From: Diphasiastrum complanatum
Taxonomy: Eukaryota > Streptophyta > Lycopodiopsida > Lycopodiales > Lycopodiaceae
Length of the DNA: 64,000 bases
Direction: 5' to 3'
Assembly: GCA_029204225.1 (NCBI GenBank)
Contig: CM055103.1
Location: 50,199,470 to 50,263,469 of the forward strand
The stretch's first letter is position 1; every line of letters starts with the position of its first letter. This document shows, one piece after another, positions 11,325 to 21,300 of the stretch. A program made the translations under genes and the position numbers. The notes beneath the pieces are model-generated. The model did no database searches. It was not told where the DNA came from and worked only from the letters and a program-made list of their open reading frames with translations.

Positions 11325-11604
11325 AAAGCTGACTTGGGTGCACCCAGCGTGCCCTGTAAGACTCAAAGGGGTGACACTCCCTAAGGTCCCAAAGCAAGTT
11401 AGAATGTCAAGGACTGAGCCTCCGACCTGTGGTGAGCCAGTCAAGTAGTCACAAAGTCATGAGCTAGCTCTGGAGCTCGAGTCATGGCCTAGTCAGGAAA
11501 GCAGGTTGATTCGGCCGCCGGGACGGCTCCCGGGACCCATGTCCGGGAGCCAGACTGATTCTGCCAGGCTTGCCAGGCTTAATCAGCAAAATAAAAACTA
11601 AGTC

Positions 11605-12595
11605 CTAAAAAGCGTGCTTTACCAGAAAGCACTATGTTTCAAACCAGAGGGGGTGCGCCGAATCACAGCAGAACTATAGGGGGAGTCCGACAGACAGAAA
11701 CTTGGGCAGCTCAACCAGCGCCAGGAATCCAGTCGCCAGGTCTCAGCTCCCTCTACCAGCACGAGCCAGGCACAATGCCCAGCACGTGTTGGTGGCCCCG
11801 AGACCGGTCAGTCTATGTATGAATGTAACCTCTTCCAAATCTAATAAAGTTGATCCTTGGGGATGATTACCATTTCGGTTTCGCCTCCGGGACTGGTCCA
11901 AGTGGAAGGACCCTTACTACAACCTTTTTGCGTCGCTGGCGCCTAAGGGTCCCTGTCATCGACATGGGGCTTGCCGCTATGCCAATTGGTCAGTTTGGCG
12001 ACCACTATGCCTTGGGTTTCATGTGTGGCTTGTCTTTGCCTTTGGTTACCTTTTGGGGACGGATTCTGAGTTGGCTTTCGGGTTGGTTGGGATTCCAGTT
12101 TTCTTAAGTCTGAATGGTTAAGCTTGTTACGTTTCTGAGTTGGCTTTTATGTAAGTGCATGATGGATGAATGTTAGACTTAAGCGCGTGTTGGGGAAACC
12201 GCTCAAGTCCCAGCGCCCTTTGAGGCGCCGGCGTAACAGCTAGCGTCCCGGGATATGACCCTCAGCTATGAGCCAACTTAAAAATTTGGAAGCGGCCTTA
12301 CAACTGGCGCTTTTACCGAACACTGAAACCCAGAAGGTAATCAGAGTCAGTTTGAGGAAAATCCCACTTTATTGATAAATCTGAGAAGGTTACATTTCAA
12401 GTGTGTGACCGACCCTAGTCTCCGTGGCGCTAGCATGCCAAGGCGAGAGCCATGACAACATTCCAGCAAGGGAGGCTGAGACTTGGTTGGAGCTCGCCCT
12501 GAGTCGCAACCCGCACTCCCCTATAGTATTGGTGTGATTCGGCACCCCTCTCCTACCAAGCACTCTACCCAAGCTGGTAAAGCACGTTTTTCTCT
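11605..12595. repeat. Inverted repeat with arms of about 250 bp
   Basis: The left arm (about 11605-11870, plus strand) and the right arm (about 12355-12595, minus strand) share the same order of words: GTGCTTT.CTGGTAAAGCACG at the outer edge, GGGGTGC(GC)CGAATCAC, ACTATAGGGG, GTCTCAGC(T)CCC, GAATGTAACCT and finally an AATAAAGT polyadenylation-like signal. The arms are diverged. The 480 bp between them has no long open frame of note. The arms look like two copies of one element end in opposite orientation. Confidence 0.6.
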
Positions 12596-12900
12596 TTCTA
12601 GAAAGTCATTTTCTCTCTCTAGATTTTATTGATCATCAGGCTTCCTTTAATCATGCCTAGATCATGTGAGGTGATTGCACATCGATCTGAGCTCTCTGGA
12701 CTCCGCTAGAACCGATCAAAGATTTTCAGCCATAGGAACTTGGCGCCGGCTGGATTCTGGACACAGTGGCGCCGGGAGCGGCGTCGGCGTCGTTGGCGTC
12801 GAGAGCAGCAGGGGCGCTGCTGGCGCCGGGGACATAGCTGGCGCCAATGGCGCCGGAAGTAAAGCTTGTAAAGGTAGCTTTACAACAGTACCCAAGACAA
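12556..12900 (+). repeat. GGCGCC-rich dispersed repeat, copy 1
   Basis: Contains GATTGCACATCGATCTGAGC, TCTCTGGACTCCGCTAGAAC and CATAGGAACTTGGCGCCGGC, followed by a run of GGCGCC palindromes up to 12860. The same arrangement occurs on the minus strand at 42478-42800. A short open frame (12675-12920) reads MHIDLSSLDSARTDQRFSAI then a Gly/Ala/Ser-rich tail and is shared with copy 2. It could be a remnant of an element gag or simply a product of the repeat; I cannot tell. Confidence 0.7.
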
Positions 12901-12920
12901 TTGAACGGTTGTTGAGATGA

Positions 12921-13657
12921 GTGTAAAGGTCAATAAAAAAACTTTTTCCAAGTGTAAAGGATTGTCTTGGTATTCTGAATTATGGCTGAAAATATTTTTA
13001 TGGCTTATAAATTTAGACTATGCCCTAAATTCTTTATGAATGTTATATCAGATGTAAAATGCCTTTAAAGAGTTTTATGGACTTCAAGATTTCATAATGT
13101 GTCACATGTTGCTTTCATATACCATAATCTACTACACATTTTATTTTACGATCGTTTTCCAACAACTCATGCACAAAGCTAAAACCATAAATTTCAAAGG
13201 AATGAAGTGTTTTGTATGATTTAATGAGCTTAGAACATGTGAAGTAAAATGCCAACACATTCTTTATTGCAATGTAACGATGAAGGGATCTATGTAGGTA
13301 TTTATCACCTAAAGTGCAAAAACAATAACTAATTTGCACCTTACCTTCATTAGGTATTTATCGTCTAAAGCAAGTAAAAAAGACAACTAATTTGCACCTG
13401 TGGTAGAACAACTGTCAATCTCCATGAGCACGTGTTTCACTCCAATGTACCGTTGACACAAGAGAAAAATACATCTTACTTAATTTTTAGTCTCCTTGGG
13501 GTAAGAATCCTAGAGATTATCACCTAGGCAAGGTAAGAAAAACAACTTTCTAAGTTTTATTATTTTTGATGAAGTCCGACTTCCATATCCTCTAGCTCTC
13601 TATTTTATATTGATGACTGTTTATTCTTTTTCAAAGCTGGAACCAAGCAAAGTGAGC
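12921..13657. other. Spacer 3' of the TRFL-like gene; no gene seen
   Basis: AT-rich. No conserved frame is seen. The part nearest 13657 probably holds the 3'UTR of the minus-strand TRFL-like gene. Confidence 0.4.
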
Positions 13658-16600
13658 CTAACCTAGATCATTCTTGCGAATCAATGCCGGGCCGTTGTTT
13701 TCTTCCTTATGAATGGCTAGAATGCGGCCTGTTAAGGTTGTAGGTAGTCTTGGGCCTCTGCGCTGCCAGGATGGTAACGTTGCCGAATGAACGAGAGACC
13801 TCCATTTATCCTGTCAAGAATCAAATAATTCTAATGGATATCGAACGAAATCCTTTCAAAGCTCAAGCTTAATGATTTAAGAACAAGAACAAAGCCATGA
13901 CACTCTTCTCAGGAAAGTAAGCATGGATACCTTCAAATCTGCTGATGTTCGATGCTTCACTTTCGCGAAATACAGACGTTTAATGTCCCGCCACCTTACA
14001 TGACAACAAGCATGTATGAAACCATGTACTCGGGATCTTAGGATTATTTATGAAACCATGTGTCAGGTATTTTGAGATTATTCATAAAACCATATACTCA
14101 GGTATCTTAAGATTATTTATGAACATAAAACGAATGGACATTGGACAATTCCACAATTTCTTGATCTTGTCCAATCTTGGAAATTTATTTTAAAGTACCT
14201 TCCAGTTCCTAAACGTTCCACGCCTTCCACTAGAAGCTCTATGTCTGGCTGGCTGAAAGGGATGCATGTTCGCCTCGCTTGCTTGGTTTGCTGGGAACTT
14301 TTGTGTGTTGCTGAAGAAACTTCAGCAGCTTTGTTAGGGTTACGGCTTCTGGTCTCGTACGTACAGTTAATCGGATTTGCTTTTGTGACATTTTTTAGCT
14401 CGTTATTATCAGTGAAGAAATTTACATTCTCCTTCTCAATCGCTCCTGTTTCAACTGCATTAAAAGCTGACGGTCTGCATCGCAAATTCTTCAGTTGCGA
14501 AGGATGTTCTCTGGTTGAGCACATCGTCTCATATTCATTATTTCTGATTGCCGCTTCCTTGCTTTGAGGATGTGATTTCCTCTTTTTGTCTCGTATTAGG
14601 AACTCTTCCTTTCCGGATTCTATCACGTTCTGCCGCAAGCTGCTAAGGCAGTCAGTTGATGTGTTTGCTGGTCCAGTCTTATTTTTTGAATCAATGTTTT
14701 CTTTCAAAGAAAACTCACGTGCAATATCTGTGGTTCCGTCAAGATTGCAAGCATTGGCACTTGTTTTTTTATGCTCCGTAACATCAGTAAGAGGGTATAT
14801 TAAACCAGATTTTGCTTGACAGCTTGGGTTAACTATCCTAGTAAAACTCGTCTGCAATAGCCTGGCCGTCTGATCCGCTTTAAGAGAGATATTAGGCGAA
14901 GAAAGTGTTCCGTTGTCTTGCTCTAACGTGGAAACTTTTGAATCTAGTTTTCTTCTTGCGGAAATGAAGACTACCTCCGCATCAGGATCGTTTATCACTG
15001 ACTTAATGTTTTGTTTAGCGGTTCGCGCACGAGTAGGATATTCTTCTAGCTTATCTTTAGAGGTTGCTTCTGCGTCTGGAATCTTGATAGTACTACAGGA
15101 AGGATAACGGCGACCTTCATCTAATATTAGCTCGCCTTGTTGAACTTGAGCCGGTTTTTCCAATGCATCGATCTTAGAAGGACGAGTGTAGAAGCTCTTC
15201 TCAGAAACTTCTCCCACAAACTCAGATCGCCTTTTAGGTACAATAGCTGGGATATAGGTATCATTTACAAAGCATACCGTCTGAAATTGCAAACCTCGAG
15301 GCTCTTCAGCTCTGGTAGAATTGATCTCAGCCTCGGTACCGCACGCTAGTCCACCTTGGCTAATCTCGGAGCCTTCTATCAACTGATTCAGGCATGGCTG
15401 CCTCATACGTTTATTGTGCTTTGAACTTTCAAAGAGTTTAGTTGTGATTTCTTTTGATGTTAAATCTGCCTCCCTCGACAACGTACTTTCGACTGTGTTC
15501 CCCCGGCTGCCAACATTTGGCATTTGTAATGCTCGGCCATTGCAGGTTGTCATAGAACCAGGTCTATTCTTGGTTGCTTTATCGGGGGAGACTGTGAGAT
15601 TGATTGTTTTTCTAGCCAGATCTACGTCGAAAGAAGCAGCAAAATTAGAGATACCGTTCTCAGCGCCTGCATCGTCAGGTATATGCTTAGGATCCGAAAC
15701 ACTTATAGAGCTCCGGCTTAATGTAGGTTGTTTGGTAGCAGGGTCGTTTTTTATACTGACATCTTGCCCGAATCGAGGTAAATTTTGCTGCCTGTATTGA
15801 CATACGAACATTCAAAGGTTGCTAAATGAAAGCCCCCAAGCGAGATACTAGACAGCTTTGTAATTGACATGTTTGTAACAACAGCTGTTGCAAATCTCTG
15901 GAAAAATACTTAACTCGTCAACTGAAGTTTCTGACATATAGCCTATGACTGGTTTGGCTGATTTTACTGCTGTTGTATTTTCACTAGGCTGCCTGTACTG
16001 GATTTTGTCAAATAGACATGGATTTTTCGACTGATCCCTTGACAAATTTTTGGACTCGATAGCCTGGATATGATAGACATATGGACTTAATCAATTAACA
16101 CAAAAGGTCATCAATAAACGAATTCTGAACCAAGAAATTTTAAAGTCAATATTTGGAGTAATCAAATCAGCGCTGTCTGAATTCTATATCAACGCACCTC
16201 TGTCAATCCAATCTGCTGAATGTCACGAGCTGCAAATGCTGGCAAGGTTGGCTTGGCAGTATTACACAAATCAGCCACAGCTTGTTCTGCCATATTTAAA
16301 GTGATGCTTTGAGAAAACCGTCTAGCAGGTCAAAAGATACCCAGCCGATTGAAAATGAAAAACGTCAATATCGAACTTCTTATGTCCTAGAAGATATCTG
16401 TGTTTTGAAGTACGAATTTCGATGATTAGACGAGGACAAAGGTCGAATAATGAATTTCAAGCGATTGAAGTTTGAACAACGAGAGGAAATTCTTAAGAAA
16501 TAGACAAAAATCTTGGAAAGAAGTAAACGGAAAGTGTCCCTTACTGTGCATCTTCTGAACAGCCTTCTTTATTTCCAGAAGCTCGGTATACAGGACATCG

Positions 16601-17461
16601 GGATCTTTTACTTTTGCAGCTTTTTCCGCATAGAACAGTTGTTTTACTTGTTCCTTTACCACATCTGTTGTAGGAGTGCCAGAAATTGTGTACAAGAAAT
16701 GATAAATGACAAAAACATCTGTAAGGTCATTGAAACATGCGGCATACGCTACTTAGTTTTCAGCCTCTCTTATTTCAAATATTTACGGATTACAATGTCT
16801 CTAAAGATTCTGCATGAATTTTGCAAAGTTTGACGACAACACAAAAAAAGAATTAGGTTACACGTAAATTAGAGGAATTTTTCTAATCTTACCGACTAAT
16901 CTAATTTCATGTTCGTTTAGAATCTTCCTCTGAACACGCAAATTGTCATCCCTGAGCTCTCACGACGAATCTTGTAAGAAAAACTCAGAGCAAGTTATAG
17001 ATGACATGATGCTCTGACCTCATTTTTAAGAAACTAATTAAACCGCATACTGATGATATTACAAGGATAATACCGTATGTGAAAAACTTTGGAAGGACCG
17101 AACTGATATCTTTGAAAACGTACAGTTTTTTAACAATATTGCTTTCAATCGTGTCTATCGATTTCTGAAACAATGTAAACATATTCTTAAGGCTTCGCAG
17201 AGTTTTCTTCTTCTTCGAGTGAATCCTGGCTTTTCTTTTGACTCGAACAAGCATTTGAGTAATCGCTTGTATCTGCCTGAAATTAAACCAGGCAGGTAAG
17301 CAAAAAATCAGAAGGATTTCAAATTCAAAGAATCACTAGTGCAGATTAACCCAAATGACAGTAAAAAGTTACTAGAAACATGACTCCCACTTACTTATCA
17401 GCAGGATGTGAGTCTGCACCTTCCCCATCACTAAGCTCTCCACCGACTTGCTGCAGAGTAT
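13658..17461 (-). CDS. TRFL: Telomere-repeat-binding Myb protein, TRFL/TBP1 family, multi-exon
   Basis: Plant TRFL/TBP proteins bind double-stranded telomeric repeats with one C-terminal Myb (telobox) domain. Splicing three exons with matching phases restores it. Exon 15791-14199 ends with PFSQPDIELLVEGVERLGTG, exon 13994-13931 encodes RWRDIKRLYFAKVKHRTSAD, and exon 13810-13658 starts DKWRSLVHSA and ends in a stop. Joined, helix 3 reads ADLKDKWRSLV, like the family's VDLKDKWRTLV. The following QRRG..LP..L.GRILAIHK matches the Myb extension of family-1 members. Phase-consistent upstream exons are 16063-15915, 16286-16198, 16718-16545 and about 16951-16893; likely further ones are at about 17276-17120 and 17461-17395. 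The start codon is not settled. The 531-residue central exon is low in known motifs, and the ubiquitin-like domain common in family 1 was not seen. All junctions are GT-AG. Confidence 0.85.
14016..14117. repeat. Three 34-bp tandem units in the last-but-one TRFL intron
   Basis: Units 14016-14049, 14050-14083 and 14084-14117 each read AT(G/A)AAACCAT then (G/A)T(A/G)...TCAGGTAT and end GATTATT. They lie in the intron between the first and second Myb exons and do not touch the splice sites. Confidence 0.85.
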
Positions 17462-18035
17462 CTGCCACATTGAAGTTGTAATTAAGGCCAATAATAATCA
17501 ACAAATGAATATCGCCCAAACAAATAGAATGCAGGAAGTGGCTTTTTTCAAAAATATACTCGTCTAGTTTCCCAAGCACTGCCGTTACTCTAGTGGAATG
17601 CTAATTATGCTCTTCATCAAACTTTTGGAGGAAACGTTCCAAAAATTGTTTACATAACGCTTCACCGATTACTTACAAACGCTGACTGTGATGGTTCTCA
17701 ACAATTATCAGATCAGAAATCACACAACTTCATTGCAATAAACCAAACTTTTCAGTTGGCATAGCCGTGGTAACATTGAAAAGGAAATGGTGCTGCCGAC
17801 CTGAAGAGGAAGAACGGAAGCTGAAATCTAAAGGAAATCGCTTTGCAATTGACTCCATAGACCTGGCTACGCTAATTGCCGAAGGTATGGCGCTTGTCTC
17901 CCTCATACATCGATTTTATCTGATAGATATACTGGAACTATCACATCGCTGATTGTCGATGGCGAGCGACTAGTAGGACAGTAAAATCATTTTTACAAAG
18001 GAAAAGGTGGTGCCTCACATAACATAATTTAACGT
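17462..18035. other. Region upstream of the TRFL-like gene; possible first exon
   Basis: On the minus strand, about 17851-17795 starts MESIAKRFPLDFSFRSSSS and ends at a weak GT donor. Its phase (1) fits the exon that starts at 17461. The plus strand of the same stretch is also open (17767-17952, RPEEEERKLKSKGNRF) and ends at a possible GTATGG donor. I cannot decide between a minus first exon, a plus-strand exon and neither. Confidence 0.3.
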
Positions 18036-18060
18036 AATCTGTGGGGCAAATTTTTTTATG

Positions 18061-18163
18061 ACAAATTTTTTTTGCATGCACCTTTCGGAAGGTGCATGTA
18101 AAAAAAATTTGTTATAATTTTACATGCACCTTCCACCCGGAAGGTGCATGTAAAAAAATTTTA
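18061..18163. repeat. Two adjacent AT-stem hairpins built on GCATGCACCTT/AAGGTGCATG
   Basis: Hairpin one (18061-18112) pairs ACAAATTTTTTTT-CATGCACCTT with its reverse complement around a TCGG-like loop. Hairpin two (18118-18163) pairs TTTTACATGCACCTTCC with GGAAGGTGCATGTAAAA around ACCC. Both have near-perfect stems of roughly 17-24 bp. Confidence 0.85.
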
Positions 18164-18211
18164 CCTCAAAGAAGAAAAGAAAAAAAAATGTGACAAATGA
18201 ATTCACTTGGT

Positions 18212-18317
18212 GGAAGGGCCGACTCCTCGGCCCTTCCGCCCGGGGAAGGATGATGCGCCCGAGCGCCCTCGGGCGCATCACCTTCCCGGGCGGAAGGGCC
18301 GAGGAGCCGGCCCTTCC
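18212..18317. repeat. 106-nt GC-rich palindrome, stem of about 50 bp
   Basis: The outer arms run GGAAGGGCCG...CGGCCCTTCC, and the centre is GATGCGCCCGAG, a 4-nt loop, CTCGGGCGCATC. Pairing by hand leaves only two single-base bulges (A250 and G242 of 18xxx) and one mismatch (222/307). Each arm also contains its own smaller hairpin (GGAAGGGCCG near 18212 pairs with CGGCCCTTCC near 18227-18236), so two folds compete. No coding frame explains this. Confidence 0.95.
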
Positions 18318-18319
18318 CT

Positions 18320-21300
18320 CCCCCTAATCACAAAATCCTTTGTCGTCTTCTCTCAAAACTCTAAATCAGACTTTTTGCCAAGAAAACGACGTTGATAACT
18401 AACTAGTTCATCTTCGTATGAAGTTCAACTCTCTCTCAAAAAACAAAACCTATCTTTAGCTAATGGTTTGGTTAGTACATCAACTATCATTTCCTCACTA
18501 TAAAAGTAGTCATTTGTATCAAATTTTTCTTTACTAGGTATCAAATTTTCCTTCACTAGGTCTCTGACAAAATGTTACTGAAGACTTTGTGGAAACCCCC
18601 ATTCTTGCAAAGAAAAATACACCCATGATTCAAAGTATGGGCAAGTTTGGGCACTAAGCAAGATGTGCGGGCCAAGCCAGTATCCCAACAACACAAAATG
18701 ACATCGCAGCGGCAAACTTGTTTGCGCTACCTGAGAAATTCAAGGAAATGCTAAGTGTAGTGCTACCCACAAAGAAAAATGCTAAAAAAATAGAGGTTGA
18801 CTAGAGGTACCACCCAAAATTGGATAATAAATGGGGAAGGGGCCTTGCAAGCTATAAAAACCTAAAAAGGGGTACCTCCACTTGCTTTTAAAGACTTGAC
18901 CAAGGCCAACCATCAATTCCCCCACCCTCCAAAGCACATGTTATTTAATGAGGCGCCAACTTGGAGTGCCTTCACAAGAGGAGTTGACACTTGGCATGAA
19001 GGGCAAAGAGGGCATGAAGAGTGGAAAAATATGTCTTGGAGGGAGACCATTGGGGTTTGAGTATAAAGAGGGGCCTCCTCTTTATATTTCAATGTTGGTG
19101 ATTGTGGTATGTTTCCATGTTGTTAAAAGTTTGTGTGAGTGTTGCTTGTGTCTTGTGATGTGTTTGGTTTTACTAGCATGCATACTCCTTGGTTGTGATA
19201 GTGTAACTTCTTGCTCATAGTTGCATTGGTTGGTTGATCATAGTGTGGAATGGTTGATGCCTTTCTAGTAAGTTATAGTAAGTTATGGAGTGTGTTTTTG
19301 AGTGTTTGATTGCTTGTGAGGTTGCATGGTGAGGATTGAGATAGGGCTTGTCTTTGAGTGATTGGTTATTGATTGTCTTGTGAGGTGTTTGCGTATTGAT
19401 AGAGGTTGGAGGTTGAATGCTTGTTGGTAGATTGAGAGTAAGGTTGCTTGTGGTTGAGGGAATGGATAGTGTGAGTGCTTGTGATTTGGTTGAAGTTGTG
19501 TTTCCCTCCATTGAGCTCATTATGGGTGGCATGCTATTGTTAGTGGTTTAGTCTTGAATTGCACATTGGTAGTTGAATGCATAGATTGTATGTCGCATGG
19601 GTTGGTTGAATGTTGATTACCATTTGAAGCTTTGTTAGTATGAGTGGATGGTTACTTGCTGGAGGAAGTAGTGAGGCCTTTGTCTTGATTGTATGGATTG
19701 AATGGGGAATTATGTTGTTTTGAGTGATTGCATTGGATGTGTGGAGATGAACAAGTGTGTTATATGTATGAATTGATTGGAGTAACGGTGGGGTGTGCTA
19801 CTTGGAAGCGTATCCCATAGATCAAGCCAAATCAAAGTTCAGGAGGCATCCACACCCTGCTGCCACAGTGGATTTCCGGAGGGATTCCATTCACTGCTAC
19901 ATTGCATTTCTACAGCATCCAAACCTTGCTACCACAGCGTTTCCAGAGGGCATCCACCCACCTCCAGCCATGGTTGCTTACCTGTGCACCTGCCTGTCTT
20001 TGCGGCCAGTCAACCATCTCAACGGCCAGCATGTTTGCGGCCCTGCTCTACGGTCAATCTGCCTGTGCCGACCCCTGTGGTGTGATTGTATGGCTGACCT
20101 GCCTGTGGCAACCGTGCTTGTGATCAATGCTTTCATAAACCCTGTTTGATCCTTGCAAAAACCCAAAATTGGCCTACGAGCGGTTGTTATATTGGAACGA
20201 CGTGGGGCAAAGCAAACTAAGAGGCATTTGTAATGGCATTCATGATTAGTTGGGCTCTAAGCATTCCGGTTTTCCTCCGCTCACACTAACGTAATTTCCT
20301 TTCAATCACCTCGAGTTATCAAAATTGTAAGTTGTATAATGTAGTTTGCTATGTAGTGGTGTATGCCATGTTTAGTGAGCCATTTCTACATTAAGTGAAC
20401 CATGGAATCTTCCTTTTTACATTACCGAAGAGTGAGTAGTTGTTGTGAACTAGCTTGGACGCATGCCTGTGTTCGGGAAAGCCGGCATCTCTTGAGAATG
20501 GAACCGGCATCTTTCATCGAAAACCGATTTCATAAAAAATTCACAAGAAGTTGAATTTCAAAAAATTGACAACTTTTTTTAAATTCAAGAAATTTTAGAT
20601 TTGTCATTTTCACATGGAGGAAATTTTTGTTTAGTAAACGAATCCTTATAAAAGTTCGGTTACATAGGTTTATTGAGTCAAGAAACTTTGGATGTCAAGC
20701 TAACCAAGTGAGCCAACCCCATTGGGTGATACATGAAAATGAATGAAGAAAAGATTGAAGCCTTTGAGGCTTCCCATGCACGATTAACCAATAATTCTTG
20801 TAATTTCAAGAAGTAGAGGGTACAAAAATGATCATTGTCTCATCACAAACATATGGGCAATTTCATCTTCATGACATTAGTTTGCTCAAAACATTGTGAA
20901 TCTCTTCTAATCATTATTTCCAACATGGAGTTTGATGCAAACAACGAAAATTTAGCAGCCACTAGATTCATCACAATGTCACGCATGAAAAAAATAACCT
21001 AAAGAATTGTGTTAATTTGTGATTGGGCACCAAAAAGCACTATTGGGCTCGACATCTCAAGTTGAGAAAGTCTGTGCACTTTGCAGTGACCAACATGCTA
21101 GCTATTCACCTAGTGTTGTCGATTCAAGGACTCTCTATCTTGCAGAGTTTGCTTGAAAGACAACAACATTTCAGTGTACCTTTATAGTGCAAAATCTTCT
21201 AGAATGCAAGTTTGTGTTTATGTTCTTGGTCTTGGAACGACTATTGGAAATTCATGCAAACTTGAGGTAGATGGTCATTTCGAATGAGTGGATGCCATGT

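Noticed and set aside
9325-11444. Several minus-strand frames of 64-141 codons with similar sequences
   Set aside because: They repeat because the LTRs repeat, differ in frame, and have no domain. GC richness explains their length.
14241-15800. Plus-strand open frames of 64-128 codons opposite the large TRFL exon
   Set aside because: Antisense shadows of a 531-codon exon whose phases connect to a recognisable Myb domain.
17767-17952. Plus-strand exon (RPEEEERKLKSKGNRFAIDS)
   Set aside because: It could be real, but no partner exon was found and the same stretch has a phase-compatible minus frame; left unresolved.
19215-19532. 105-codon minus-strand Ser/Thr/Pro-rich frame
   Set aside because: Arises from G+T skew of the plus strand; no conserved segment.
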